DNA of 64,000 nucleotides, taken from Streptomyces tubercidicus (GTDB lineage: Bacteria; Actinomycetota; Actinomycetes; Streptomycetales; Streptomycetaceae). Position 1 is the first letter of the stretch. Every line of letters begins with the position of its first letter. The position numbers and the translations under genes were made by a program. Location of the stretch: assembly GCF_027497495.1 (NCBI RefSeq), contig NZ_CP114205.1, forward strand, positions 7,564,001-7,628,000. The letters run 5' to 3'. Below, in pieces: positions 49,362 through 58,467 of this stretch. The notes under the pieces were generated by a model. The model worked only from the letters and a program-made list of their open reading frames with translations. It was not told the DNA's origin and did no database searches.

Positions 49362-50032
49362 GCGCCATCAGTGGGCAAGCCGACCCCATCGAGGATTACC
49401 TCGCGGCCCTGACAGCTGCCCTGCACGGCCCGGCCCGCATCAAGGCCCGGATGATCGAGGAGTTAGGCGGCGGCCTCGCGGACACGGTGGCGGCGTACAC
49501 CGGCGAAGGGATGGCCTACCAGCACGCCGCCCACCGAGCAGTGGCAGAGTTCGGGACCCTTGACGAACTCGTGCCGAGCTGCCAACGGGAACTGACCATC
49601 GCTCAGGCCCGGCACACCGCACGGGCCGTCGCCCTCACCGCCCCCTTCCTGGCCGCCTGCTGGTACCTGGCCTGGTCCACCGACCACGATCAGCCTTGGC
49701 GGCTGCCACACCTGGCTCAGCTGCTGGCCGTTCATCTGGCCGGTGTCGCCGGCGTCGCAGCAGTGCTCGCCGCGGCGACACTGGCCGTCACCGGCACCCT
49801 CGCCCGCCGGCTGCCCACTCCGCATCAGCTGCCCCGCGCGGTCGCATGGACCGGGACCACCGCGAGCGTTGCCATGGCGGTCGCGACGCTCGCGCTCGTC
49901 ACCGCCTCCGTCCTGGCCACGAACTGGCCACTGCTCGCGTTCGCCGGCGCACTCGCCGCTGCGTCGCATGCCGTGATGGCGGCCCCGGCTCGCGCCTGCC
50001 GCCACTGCGCGGCGCGGCTGCCGGCCATGTGA
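49358..50032 (+). CDS. PadR-associated membrane protein with permease-prefix (HAAS-type) domain
   Basis: A 224-residue protein. The N-terminus (IEDYLAALTAALHGPARIKARMIEELGGGLADT, then AVAEFGTLDELVPSCQREL) is the helical permease-prefix/HAAS domain, which typically sits beside PadR regulators. Four hydrophobic helices follow (about 90-110, 122-145, 160-185, 190-210). The C-terminus has CRHCAARL, a Cys pair of uncertain role. It overlaps padR by four bases, so the two act together. Confidence 0.82.
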   Translation: MSAISGQADPIEDYLAALTAALHGPARIKARMIEELGGGLADTVAAYTGEGMAYQHAAHRAVAEFGTLDELVPSCQRELTIAQARHTARAVALTAPFLAACWYLAWSTDHDQPWRLPHLAQLLAVHLAGVAGVAAVLAAATLAVTGTLARRLPTPHQLPRAVAWTGTTASVAMAVATLALVTASVLATNWPLLAFAGALAAASHAVMAAPARACRHCAARLPAM

Positions 50033-50216
50033 CCGGCCGCGGCCGCACCCACAACAGCCGTATGGCTCTGGCGACACGGCATGCACATACGCAGATCATG
50101 CCCGGTTTCCGGTTTTTCCTCCCGTATCGTCCTGGCGGTCGTGTGCTCAGGCGTCGAGCGGGCGGTGCCGGTTCCGTAGGGGCCGGGCCGTTCCGCGATC
50201 ACCTCAAGGGATCGCA

Positions 50217-51044
50217 GTGATCGAACTCGCCCCGGACCAACTGCCCCCGCTCTCCCGCTGGTTCGCCGCCGGGTCGCCGGGGACGGCCGCGCTGGCCGAA
50301 CATGTGCAGGTCGCCGGAGTCGGCCGTTGGTGGGCCGACCGCGCTCACACCCCGCGCACCGTGGCCGTCGCCTGCGCCGGACATGTGCTGCTCCGCGGCG
50401 ACCCGAGCGCCCTGTCCCCGCAGGCCCTCGCCGTCTTCGACGCGCACTATGTGCAGGCCCCGGCCCGCTTCCTTCCCGCTCTGCGCGGCGCCTTCGATCT
50501 GATCGTGCCGTGGGAGCGGATGCTGTATGTGCATCAGGAGCCGGTGACGGCGCCGTGTCCGCCGGGCGGAGTGACGGTGCGTCGGCTGCTGCCGGAGGAC
50601 GCCCCGGCGCTGGCCGCCCTCGCCTCGGACACGGCATGGCTCCATGCCAGCTGGGGCGGCCCGGCGGGTCTCGCGGCCTCCGGACTCGGCTGGGCGGCCT
50701 TCCGTTCGGACGAGGTTCTCGCCGTCGCCGGTACGTACTTCCACGGCACCGCGTACGAGGACATCGCCTGCTACACCGCCCCCGCACACCGCCGCCGGCG
50801 CCTGGCCCTGGCCTGTGTGACCGCCCTGTGCCGGGACATCGCGGGCCGCGGCCACACCCCCAGCTGGACCTGTTCCCGTGACAACCGACCCAGCCGGCTC
50901 CTCGCCTGGACCGCCGGATTCCGCCTGGCGCACGAGTATGTGCACTACCTCGTCCGACAACCGGCGCGACGCGGCGCCGGTGGCACGCCGGATCCCCCGG
51001 CTGCCGCCGCCGCACCCGGGGACACGAAAGCGCCACAGCGCTGA
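50217..51044 (+). CDS. GNAT-family N-acetyltransferase
   Basis: A 275-residue protein. The C-terminal half (about 120-245) shows the GNAT core with WAAFRSDEVLAVAGTYFHGTAYEDIACYTAPAHRRRRLALACVTALCRDIAGRG (in short parts), a variant Q/RxxGxA acetyl-CoA loop written HRRRRLA, and CSRDNRPSRLLAWTAGFRLAHEY for the product strand. The N-terminal half is a second, degenerate acyltransferase-like domain. GTG 50217 follows AAGGG. The substrate is unknown. It is upstream of and codirectional with an APC-type permease, 89 bases apart. Confidence 0.8.
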   Translation: MIELAPDQLPPLSRWFAAGSPGTAALAEHVQVAGVGRWWADRAHTPRTVAVACAGHVLLRGDPSALSPQALAVFDAHYVQAPARFLPALRGAFDLIVPWERMLYVHQEPVTAPCPPGGVTVRRLLPEDAPALAALASDTAWLHASWGGPAGLAASGLGWAAFRSDEVLAVAGTYFHGTAYEDIACYTAPAHRRRRLALACVTALCRDIAGRGHTPSWTCSRDNRPSRLLAWTAGFRLAHEYVHYLVRQPARRGAGGTPDPPAAAAAPGDTKAPQR

Positions 51045-51133
51045 GCACCCCGGTCGCGGGGCCCGGACTACGTACGCTGACCAGGCCATCTCATCGATGG
51101 CGGGATGCTTTCGCGGTACGACAGGAGCACACG

Positions 51134-53104
51134 ATGGCCGCCTCCGCCCCTGCCGGTGCGCGCTCCGGGGTCACGGCGCGGCAGCGCCTGCGCGCCTGGA
51201 TGCTGGAAGGCCTGTCCGATATGGCCAAGCATCAGCAAGGGCCGCACGCCGGGCCGGTGAGCGCCCACCGGGGGCAGCGCTGGTGGCGGGTGATGTGCCT
51301 GACCGGTGTGGACTACTTCTCCACCCTCGGCTATCAGCCGGGCATCGCCGCCCTGGCCGCGGGGCTGCTGTCACCGATCGCCACCGTCGTCCTGGTTCTC
51401 GTGACGCTCGCCGGGGCGCTGCCGGTCTACCGGCGGGTGGCCGAGGAGAGCCCGCACGGGCAGGGCTCGATCGCCATGCTGGAGCGGCTGCTGTCCTTCT
51501 GGAAGGGCAAGCTGTTCGTGCTGACCCTGCTGGGCTTCGCCGCCACCGACTTCCTCATCACCATCACCCTGTCGGCCGCCGACGCCTCGACCCACCTGGT
51601 GGAGAATCCGCACCTCACCAGCGCCCTGCACAACGGCCAGATGATCATCACCCTCGTCCTCGTCGCGCTGCTCGGCGCGGTGTTCCTCAAGGGTTTCCTG
51701 GAGGCCATGGGGGTGGCGATCGTTCTCGTGGGCCTCTACCTGGGGCTCAACGCGGTCGTGGTGGCCGCCGGGCTGTGGCATGTGGCGACCGCGGCACATG
51801 TCGTCACCGACTGGTCCCACGCCCTGACCGCCGAGCACGGCAGTGTGCCGGCGATGATCGGGGTGGCCCTGCTGGTCTTCCCGAAGCTGGCGCTGGGGCT
51901 GTCCGGGTTCGAGACCGGTGTGGCGGTGATGCCGCATATCGAGGGCGACCCCGACGACACCGAGGAGCGCCCCAGAGGGCGCATCCGGGGCGCGAAGAAG
52001 CTGCTCACCACCGCTGCCGTGATCATGAGCGTCTTCCTCATCATCACCAGCTTCATCACCACCCTGCTCATCCCGGAGCAGGCGTTCCAGCCCGGAGGGC
52101 CGGCCAACGGCCGCGCCCTGGCATACCTGGCCCACGCGTACCTGGGCTCCGCCTTCGGCACCGTCTACGACATCTCCACCATCGCCATCCTCTGGTTCGC
52201 CGGCGCCTCGGCCATGGCCGGTCTGCTGAATCTGATGCCGCAGTACCTGCCGCGCTACGGCATGGCGCCCCACTGGGCCCGCGCGGTCCGTCCCATGGTG
52301 CTGGTCTTCACCCTGATCGCCTTCCTGGTCACCTGGATCTTCAACGCCGACGTGGACGCCCAGGGCGGCGCCTACGCCACCGGCGTCCTGGTCCTGATCA
52401 GCTCCGCCGCGATCGCCGTGACCATCGCCGCACGGCGGGCCCGGGAACGCGGCTGGACGATCGGCTTCGCCACCATCTCCGTGGTGTTCCTCTACACCAC
52501 GGTGGCGAACGTCATCGAGCGCCCCGACGGCGTCAAGATCGGCGCCTGTTTCATCGCCGGCATCATCCTGGTGTCGTTCCTCTCCCGCCTCGCCCGCGCC
52601 TTCGAGCTGCGGGTGGCCGGCGTGGTGCTCGACCCCATGGCCGAGCGGTTCATCCGCGATATCGCCCATCGCAAGATCCGCTTCATCGCGAACGAGCCCG
52701 ACCAGCGGGATCTGGCCGAGTACCGCGACAAGCTCGAACAGATCCGCACCGACAACGACCTCCCGGTCGACGACGACTTCATCTTCGTCGAGGTCACCGT
52801 CGGCGACCCCTCGGAGTTCGAGAGCGAACTACGGGTGCACGGTGAGGTCATGCACGGCCGCTACCGCGTGCTGTGCCTGGAGAGCTCCACCATCTCCAAC
52901 GCGCTGGCCGCCCTGCTGCTGCACGCACGGGACATGACCGGACAGCGTCCGCACATCTACTTCGAGTGGACCGAGGGCAGTCCCTTCGCCCAGTTCCTCC
53001 GGTTCTTCCTCTTCGGCCAGGGCGAAGTCGCCCCCGTCACCCGCGAAGTCCTCCGCGAGGCGGAACCGGACCGCAGTCGCCGCCCTCGCGTGCACGTCGG
53101 GTGA
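51134..53104 (+). CDS. APC-superfamily permease with cytoplasmic C-terminal domain (KimA-like)
   Basis: A 656-residue membrane protein with 12 predicted helices (residues 55-490) and a soluble C-terminal part of about 155 residues. Helix 1 contains CLTGVDYFSTLGYQPGIAALAAGLLSP, and the topology and size fit the KUP/KimA-like potassium-proton symporters as well as the general APC family. The C-terminal part (DDDFIFVEVTVGDPSEFESELRVHGEVMHGRYRVLCLESSTISNALAALLLHARD in segments) resembles a USP- or KUP-type regulatory domain. AGGAG lies six bases before ATG 51134. No c-di-AMP riboswitch is visible upstream. An amino-acid substrate is an alternative. Confidence 0.8.
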   Translation: MAASAPAGARSGVTARQRLRAWMLEGLSDMAKHQQGPHAGPVSAHRGQRWWRVMCLTGVDYFSTLGYQPGIAALAAGLLSPIATVVLVLVTLAGALPVYRRVAEESPHGQGSIAMLERLLSFWKGKLFVLTLLGFAATDFLITITLSAADASTHLVENPHLTSALHNGQMIITLVLVALLGAVFLKGFLEAMGVAIVLVGLYLGLNAVVVAAGLWHVATAAHVVTDWSHALTAEHGSVPAMIGVALLVFPKLALGLSGFETGVAVMPHIEGDPDDTEERPRGRIRGAKKLLTTAAVIMSVFLIITSFITTLLIPEQAFQPGGPANGRALAYLAHAYLGSAFGTVYDISTIAILWFAGASAMAGLLNLMPQYLPRYGMAPHWARAVRPMVLVFTLIAFLVTWIFNADVDAQGGAYATGVLVLISSAAIAVTIAARRARERGWTIGFATISVVFLYTTVANVIERPDGVKIGACFIAGIILVSFLSRLARAFELRVAGVVLDPMAERFIRDIAHRKIRFIANEPDQRDLAEYRDKLEQIRTDNDLPVDDDFIFVEVTVGDPSEFESELRVHGEVMHGRYRVLCLESSTISNALAALLLHARDMTGQRPHIYFEWTEGSPFAQFLRFFLFGQGEVAPVTREVLREAEPDRSRRPRVHVG

Positions 53105-53139
53105 GGCGGCCACGTCGGCTGACGCGATCCTGGAATGAT

Positions 53140-53149
53140 GGGGGGGGGG
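53140..53149. repeat. Run of ten G residues
   Basis: A G10 homopolymer, followed closely by alternating GC (GAGCGCGCGCG), lies 46 bases upstream of the ArsR-like regulator start. It is long for a noncoding site and prone to slippage. It could alter promoter spacing, or it may be a sequencing ambiguity. Confidence 0.85.
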
Positions 53150-53195
53150 AGCGCGCGCGTCGGTGCGGGGACCGGCGCCGGGAAGGGGGCGGAGA

Positions 53196-54287
53196 GTGAT
53201 CAACATCGCCGTGAGCGCTGACATGCTGGCGGCCACACGGTTCGCGGTCTCACCGTTGATGCAGGCCGGAGCCGTGCTGCATCCGCATCGCCCGCACGCG
53301 CTGAGCACGGTCAGCGTGCCCCGGCAGCAGGTCGACGCCGTGCTACAGGAACGGCAACTGCCGCTGCTGTCCGCGCTGCGCCGGGAAATCAGCGGATACG
53401 CGCCGGACTTCATGACTCCCGGTACGGCCACCGATCGCACACCGGACCTCGAAGCGGAGCTGCATCAGGTCGCCGCGACATCGGCCCGTGTGGTCGCCCG
53501 GCAGATGGACCGTATGCTCCGGACCGCGCGCCCTCAGGGGAAGACATCCGCAGGCGAACTCCCCGGTGTCCGAAGCTTCCTGGAACGCGGCGAGCGGGCC
53601 TTCGCGCAGCAGGTCGCCGACGAACTGGACGCGTTCTGGCGGCAGAGCCTCGCGCCGCTGTGGCCCTCCGTCGTCGCCGGTGTCGAAGCCGATATCGAGC
53701 ACCGGGCGCGCCGCATCGCCCGCAGCGGACTGAGCGCCGTACTGAACTCCCTGCACCAGGACATCGCCTACCGTTCCGGCACGCTGCACCTGGCGAGCGA
53801 GCACCGGATCGAGGTATCCGGGACCACGGACCTCACGCTCTTCCCCTCGGCGGTGGCGCACAGCTGGCTCATCAGCGTGGATCCCTGGCAGGAGCGCGGC
53901 ATCTATCTCATTTACCCGACCCGCGGCGCCCTGGGACCTGACCGGATGACCGAGGGAGCCGACCCGCCCATGGGGAGCGTTCTCGGCCACTCCCGGTCGA
54001 CCCTGCTGGCCGGCCTCGCTCTGCCCCGCACCACCACCCAACTCGCCGACCGCCACCATCTGAGCCCGTCGACGGTCTCCTACCACCTCAGCCACCTCCT
54101 CCACGCGGGTCTGGTCAGCCGGGTACGAGAGAGAAACCGGGTGTACTACCGGCGCACCGCGCACGGCGAGCGGATCTGCGGTCGTGAGGCGAGTGATGAC
54201 GGTGCGTCATGGGCCGGCGAGGGCAGGACGGGACGTCCGGAGCGGAAACCCGTGGTGGCCGATCACGAGGGGGTTGTGTCGGCCTGA
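53196..54287 (+). CDS. ArsR-like winged-helix regulator with DUF5937-type N-terminus
   Basis: A 363-residue protein. An N-terminal domain (about 1-230) starts INIAVSADMLAATRFAVSPLMQ and is mainly helical, as in the DUF5937 proteins. The C-terminal HTH (about 260-330) reads STLLAGLALPRTTTQLADRHHLSPSTVSYHLSHLLHAGLVSRVRERNRVYYRRT (in parts), a clear ArsR-type wing. GTG 53196 is preceded by GGGGGCGGAG; an upstream in-frame ATG at 53163 is Arg-rich and rejected. A disordered tail of about 35 residues follows the wing. No metal-binding motif is seen. The gene downstream is convergent. Confidence 0.8.
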   Translation: MINIAVSADMLAATRFAVSPLMQAGAVLHPHRPHALSTVSVPRQQVDAVLQERQLPLLSALRREISGYAPDFMTPGTATDRTPDLEAELHQVAATSARVVARQMDRMLRTARPQGKTSAGELPGVRSFLERGERAFAQQVADELDAFWRQSLAPLWPSVVAGVEADIEHRARRIARSGLSAVLNSLHQDIAYRSGTLHLASEHRIEVSGTTDLTLFPSAVAHSWLISVDPWQERGIYLIYPTRGALGPDRMTEGADPPMGSVLGHSRSTLLAGLALPRTTTQLADRHHLSPSTVSYHLSHLLHAGLVSRVRERNRVYYRRTAHGERICGREASDDGASWAGEGRTGRPERKPVVADHEGVVSA

Positions 54288-54325
54288 GGGAGGCGCTGGT
54301 GACTGCTCAGCGCCGGTTCTGTCCG

Positions 54326-55114
54326 TCACCGCCCCGTCCGCGACCATCCCCCGCGACCGCCCCATTCGTGCAGGAGTACGCAGTCGCCGCAGATGGCGCC
54401 CGCGGCATCCGGTGCGGCGCGGTAGAGGAGACAGCAACTGCGGCGTGTGAAGCGTCCGTTGGGGGTGGCCAGGGTGTGGGCGTCCCGGAGTTGCGGCTGC
54501 TGGAGGAAGGCGAGGGCCGTTGCGCGTGCGGGGCCTTCCAGGGAGGGTGCGGCGGCGGTGATGCCGGTGGCGGCGCCGTTCACGGCCGAGGCGACGTTGC
54601 CCCAGAGGATGTGCGGGGAGACCGAGTAGGGGGCGAAGGCGGCGACCAGGGCGTGGACGGTTCCGGAGAGCAGGTCGCCGGCGAGGGTGTTGACCGGGCG
54701 ACGGGTGTCACCGTCGGTGGTCGGGGTCACCGTCTCGCGGGGCAGGGAGAGCCGGAAGGCGCCGCCGAGGGCGGACCCATACCGCAGGTCGTCCGGTGTG
54801 AGCGGGCGCGACGGCAGGCCGTGCAGAGCGGCCAGGCCGAGGAACGGTGCGATGACCCGCGCCACCAGGCCGAGATGGGCCACCGATGCGGCCACCCGCG
54901 GCTCGACGGCCTCGGGCGGTCTGCCGTGGTGGGCGGCGAGGGTGGCCTGTACGGAGGCGATCCGCTCCCGCAGGACTTCGCTGCTCTCCTCGGTCACCTC
55001 GCTCAACGTGCGCCAGGGAGCGGCCAGTTCGGACCCCTCGGCATGGGTCTCGAAGGCGCAGAAGGGCCCGAGTGCCGCCAGCTGTGGCCTCGGTGCGGCC
55101 GTGGGGTCCGTCAT
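54326..55114 (-). CDS. FhuF-like (2Fe-2S) siderophore-iron reductase family protein
   Basis: A 262-residue soluble protein whose C-terminus carries the FhuF cluster motif Cys-Cys-x10-Cys-x2-Cys (RRSCCLLYRAAPDAAG, then AICGDCVLL). The preceding region has the family pattern PLTPDDLRYG ... LWGNVASAVNGAA. FhuF proteins reduce ferric siderophores to release iron. No siderophore biosynthesis or uptake gene is adjacent. ATG 55114 is the only plausible start. It is convergent with the ArsR-like gene, 38 bases away. Confidence 0.85.
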   Translation of the reverse strand: MTDPTAAPRPQLAALGPFCAFETHAEGSELAAPWRTLSEVTEESSEVLRERIASVQATLAAHHGRPPEAVEPRVAASVAHLGLVARVIAPFLGLAALHGLPSRPLTPDDLRYGSALGGAFRLSLPRETVTPTTDGDTRRPVNTLAGDLLSGTVHALVAAFAPYSVSPHILWGNVASAVNGAATGITAAAPSLEGPARATALAFLQQPQLRDAHTLATPNGRFTRRSCCLLYRAAPDAAGAICGDCVLLHEWGGRGGWSRTGR

Positions 55115-55202
55115 GGGTGCTGTCCGGTTCTGCGAGAGGGGGCGGCCGTAAACATCCCGGGCGGCGTCGTAAGCGTCCCGGTCGGGTGAAGTGGGCGGGC
55201 GT

Positions 55203-56054
55203 TCATGTCCGCTGCCGGTAGAGCTCGGTCAGCAGGGCGACGGCGGCATGCGTGGCCGGATGCGGGTCATGGCGCCGCCAGATGAGATGGACCGCGACGG
55301 GGGCGGCGTCCCGGAGCCGACGGAAGACGATGCCGTCGCGCCGGTACTGGTTGGCGGTGCTCTCCGGTGTGATGCCGACGCTGCGGCCGGTGGCGATCAT
55401 CGCGAGCCAGTCGTCGATGTCCTGGGTGTACTCGACGACCGGACGCGCATCCGGGGGCCACAGATCGGCTGTGGTGGTGCCGGTGCGCCGGTCGAGGAGG
55501 AGGGTGCGGGAGCGGATGTCGGCCAGGGGGATGGCACGGCGGGTGGCCCAGGGGTCGTCGGCGGCCATGACGCAGTAGCGGCGTTCCTGGCCGACGACGG
55601 CGCTGGCGAAGCGCGCGTCGTCGAAGGCCGTACGGACCACGGCGAGGTCGCAGAGCCCCTCCGCCAGACCGCCCGTCGCGGAGTTGGTGCGGATGAGATG
55701 CAGCTCGATGCCGGGGTGGCGGGCCGCCCAGCGGCGCTGGTACTCGGCGGTGTGCCGGCCCATGGCCGACCAGGCGTGGCCGATACGCAGCCGGGTGTGG
55801 CCGGTGGTGGCCTCGCGGATGAGGTTATCGGCCTCGGCCAGCACCTTACGGGCGCGTGCCAGTACCTGCACGCCCGCCGTGGTGGGGACGACGCTCCGGC
55901 TGGTGCGGTGCAACAGCCGTACGCCGAGGGAGTCTTCCAGCGAAGCGATCGTCCGGGACACCGCCGCCTGCGAGATCCCGAGATCGATGGCGGCGTCGGT
56001 GAAGCCACCGGCGTCGATGATCGCCACCAGACAGCGCAGATGTCGCAGTTCCAT
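55203..56054 (-). CDS. LysR-family transcriptional regulator
   Basis: A 283-residue regulator: an N-terminal winged HTH (MELRHLRCLVAIIDAGGF, then AAIDLGISQAAVSRTIASLEDSLGVRLLHR) and a periplasmic-binding-like effector domain (about 90-283). ATG 56054 matches the usual LysR start, with ATG 56066 (MDLR) as an alternative; neither has a good ribosome site. It is divergent from an EamA transporter gene with 82 bases between, the normal layout for a LysR regulator and its target. TGCATT/ATGCAT-rich DNA around 56085-56100 may be the binding site. Confidence 0.9.
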   Translation of the reverse strand: MELRHLRCLVAIIDAGGFTDAAIDLGISQAAVSRTIASLEDSLGVRLLHRTSRSVVPTTAGVQVLARARKVLAEADNLIREATTGHTRLRIGHAWSAMGRHTAEYQRRWAARHPGIELHLIRTNSATGGLAEGLCDLAVVRTAFDDARFASAVVGQERRYCVMAADDPWATRRAIPLADIRSRTLLLDRRTGTTTADLWPPDARPVVEYTQDIDDWLAMIATGRSVGITPESTANQYRRDGIVFRRLRDAAPVAVHLIWRRHDPHPATHAAVALLTELYRQRT

Positions 56055-56136
56055 CCTCAGATCCATAACCAGAGCGCATTGATGTGTACGGACATGCATT
56101 TTAGGTATCGGCGTCCGGGGGCGGAGGCTGCGGTGC

Positions 56137-57171
56137 ATGAGACGAAGCACGCAAGGGCCGCCGCACCCGGAAGACGTCCGTGGGGGACCGGCGGCGGGCT
56201 CGGGCCGACTGGCGGGCGTGGCGCTGATGTGCGGCAGCGGACTCGCCAACCAGAGCGGTGCCGCGATGGGGGCGCTGGCCTTTCCGGTGATCGGACCGGC
56301 CGGGGTGGTGGCCGTACGGCAGTGGGTAGCCGGGCTCGTCCTCCTGGCGGTGGGGCGGCCGAGGCTGCGTGCGTTCACCTGGCGGCAGTGGTGGCCGGTG
56401 CTGTGTCTGGCGCTGGTGTTCGCCACGATGAATCTGTCGCTCTACACCGCCATCGACCGCATCGGCCTGGGCCTGGCGGTGACCCTGGAGTTCCTCGGCC
56501 CGCTGGCCGTGGCCCTGACCGCCTCGCGCCGTCCGGTGGACCTGCTGTGCGCCCTCGTCGCCGGGGCGGCGGTCGTCGTGCTGACCCGGCCCGAGCCGAC
56601 CACCGACTATGCGGGCATCGCCCTCGGGCTGATCGCCGCCGTGTGCTGGGCGTCCTACATCCTGCTCAACCGTCTCGTCGGTGCCCGTCTGCCCGGAGTC
56701 GAGGGGTCGGCCGCGGCCGCCGGTGTCTCCGCCCTGCTCTATCTGCCCATCGGGATCGGCGTGCTCGCCCACCACCCGCCGAGCCTGCGCGCCCTGGGGT
56801 ACGCGGCCCTCGCGGGCGTGCTCTCCTCGGCCGTACCGTTCCTCGCCGATCTGCTGGCCCTGCGGCGGGTTCCCGCGCGGTTCTTCGGGATCTTCATGAG
56901 CGTCAACCCCGTCCTTGCGGCACTGGTCGGGCTGGTCGTCCTGGACCAGACCCTGGAAGGCGTCGAGTGGCTGGCCGTCGCCGCGATCGTGGTGGCCAAC
57001 GCCCTCAGCATCCTGACCGCCGGTCGCCGCCCGGCGCCGCCGCCCGCGGGGCGCGGCAGCGCAGCGCTCCCCGCGCCGGCGATGCGCGGCCACGCCCAGG
57101 CGACGCGCGGCCACGCCCCCGGGGCGGACTCCGCCACGCCACAGAACGCGGCGCCCGCCCACTCGCCGTGA
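56137..57171 (+). CDS. EamA-family (DMT) transporter, RhtA-like
   Basis: A 344-residue membrane protein with ten helices in two EamA repeats (residues about 25-160 and 165-305): SGLANQSGAAMGALAFPVIGPAGVVAVRQW, then TLEFLGPLAVAL and IALGLIAAVCWASYILLNR. The close agreement of EFLGPLAVAL with RhtA-type threonine/homoserine exporters suggests amino-acid or small-metabolite efflux. The C-terminal 40 residues are a disordered Pro/Ala/His tail. GGAGG lies nine bases before ATG 56137. It is divergent from a LysR regulator and 31 bases upstream of the CapA gene. Confidence 0.88.
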   Translation: MRRSTQGPPHPEDVRGGPAAGSGRLAGVALMCGSGLANQSGAAMGALAFPVIGPAGVVAVRQWVAGLVLLAVGRPRLRAFTWRQWWPVLCLALVFATMNLSLYTAIDRIGLGLAVTLEFLGPLAVALTASRRPVDLLCALVAGAAVVVLTRPEPTTDYAGIALGLIAAVCWASYILLNRLVGARLPGVEGSAAAAGVSALLYLPIGIGVLAHHPPSLRALGYAALAGVLSSAVPFLADLLALRRVPARFFGIFMSVNPVLAALVGLVVLDQTLEGVEWLAVAAIVVANALSILTAGRRPAPPPAGRGSAALPAPAMRGHAQATRGHAPGADSATPQNAAPAHSP

Positions 57172-57202
57172 AACCTCGGCGCACCGGTTCTAACCTGGGG
57201 GA

Positions 57203-58315
57203 ATGGGCGGTGACTTGCTCACACTGTTCCTCTGCGGCGATGTCATGCTCGGCCGCGGTGTCGACCAGATCCTGCCGCACCCCGGAGAACCGGCGCTGCG
57301 GGAGGGATACCTCCGGGACGCCCGCGCCTATGTCGAGCTGGCGGCGGCGCGGAACGGACCCATTCCGTATCCGGCCGGCTTCTCCTGGCCCTGGGGGGAC
57401 GCGCTGGAGGTGCTCGACGAGGCGGCGCCCGCCGCCCGGGTGCTGAATCTGGAGACCAGCATCACGCAGTACGCCGGATTTGCACCTGAGAAGGAAATCC
57501 ACTACCGGATGAACCCGGCGAATCTGCCCTGCCTGGCCGCCGCCCGCCCCGACGTCTGCGTCCTGGCCAACAATCATGTCCTGGACTTCGGCCGCCCGGG
57601 GCTGGCGGACACCCTCGGCACGCTGGCGGACGCGGGGCTGCGGACGGCGGGGGCGGGAGCGGACACCGGCGCGGCGTGCCGCCCGGCGGTCGTCCCCGTC
57701 GCGGACGGCCGCCGGATCCTGGTGTTCTCCTTCGGGATGCCGTCCAGCGGTATCCCGCGGGCATGGGCGGCGGCCGGGGACCGCTCAGGGGTGGACTTCG
57801 TGGCCGGGCCCGCACCGGCCGCCGCGGGCGAGATCAACGGGCGGGTACGGCAGTGGAAGCGGCCGGGAGACCTCGCGGTCGCCTCCGTCCACTGGGGCCC
57901 CAACTGGGGCTACCACGTGTTGCGTAGTGAGGCCGCCTTCGCCCATGCCCTCCTGGAGGGCGGTGTGGATATCGTCCACGGCCACTCCTCGCACCACCCC
58001 CGTGCCCTGGAGGCGTACCGGGGGAAGCTCGCCATCTACGGATGCGGCGACTTCATCGATGACTACGAGGGCATCACCGGCTACGAGGAGTACCGGGACG
58101 ACCTGCGGCCGCTCTACCTCGTCACGGTGGACCCCGACACCGGCCGGCTCCACGAGGTGCGGATCACCGCGCTGCAGGCCCGGCGCATGCGGCTGCGGTA
58201 TGCCTCGCGCCGCGACTCCAGGTGGCTGCAAGGGCTCTTCGACCGAATCAGCACCGGCTTCCGTCCCTGTGTCGCCGACGCCCCAGAGGGCACCCTCACT
58301 CTCCGTCCCTCCTAA
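57203..58315 (+). CDS. CapA-family (poly-gamma-glutamate synthesis-type) metallophosphatase-like protein
   Basis: A 370-residue soluble protein. CapA motifs: LTLFLCGDVMLGRGVDQ (metal-binding Asp), NLETSIT, VCVLANNHVLDFGRPGLADT (Asn-His), VASVHWGPNWGY and IVHGHSSHHPRALEAY. The fold is a calcineurin-like phosphoesterase. In mycobacteria the homologue Rv0574c lies next to pncB2 and is DosR-regulated, so it may belong with the dormancy genes at the left, although it is distant here. GGGGGA precedes ATG 57203. It is followed by a terminator hairpin and the ram cluster. Confidence 0.9.
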   Translation: MGGDLLTLFLCGDVMLGRGVDQILPHPGEPALREGYLRDARAYVELAAARNGPIPYPAGFSWPWGDALEVLDEAAPAARVLNLETSITQYAGFAPEKEIHYRMNPANLPCLAAARPDVCVLANNHVLDFGRPGLADTLGTLADAGLRTAGAGADTGAACRPAVVPVADGRRILVFSFGMPSSGIPRAWAAAGDRSGVDFVAGPAPAAAGEINGRVRQWKRPGDLAVASVHWGPNWGYHVLRSEAAFAHALLEGGVDIVHGHSSHHPRALEAYRGKLAIYGCGDFIDDYEGITGYEEYRDDLRPLYLVTVDPDTGRLHEVRITALQARRMRLRYASRRDSRWLQGLFDRISTGFRPCVADAPEGTLTLRPS

Positions 58316-58354
58316 GGGGAGAGGCAGCGGTCCTGGCGTGACCGTTTTCCCCTT
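58314..58354 (+). terminator. Branched hairpin after capA
   Basis: An outer stem AAGGGGA / TCCCCTT (58314-58320 and 58348-58354) encloses an inner hairpin CGGTC / GACCG (58328-58332 and 58340-58344). It overlaps the TAA stop of the CapA gene. It probably separates that transcript from the ram promoter. Confidence 0.6.
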
Positions 58355-58398
58355 CAGCGAATTCGCAGCAAACATGCATTTCTCATGGGTCCTTCGTG

Positions 58399-58451
58399 AC
58401 AGTCATGACTGTTTTCGCGACCTCAGGACGTGACAGCGTCATCCCTGTCAC
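58399..58451 (+). promoter_or_regulatory. TGACAG/CTGTCA palindromes upstream of ramC
   Basis: ACAGTCATGACTGT (58399-58412) is a perfect 14-bp palindrome, TGAC-agc-GTCA (58431-58441) is an 11-bp one, and GTGACAG / CTGTCAC (58430-58436 and 58445-58451) is an inverted repeat ending 16 bases before ramC. These repeated TGACAG/CTGTCA units are good candidates for developmental regulators of the cluster such as RamR/AmfR or BldD. Which one binds cannot be told. Confidence 0.55.
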
Positions 58452-58467
58452 CAGCCGAGGGAGAGCG

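Noticed and set aside
51045..51133. Possible c-di-AMP (ydaO-type) riboswitch before the KimA-like permease
   Set aside because: The gap is only 89 bases and shows none of the conserved ydaO helices.
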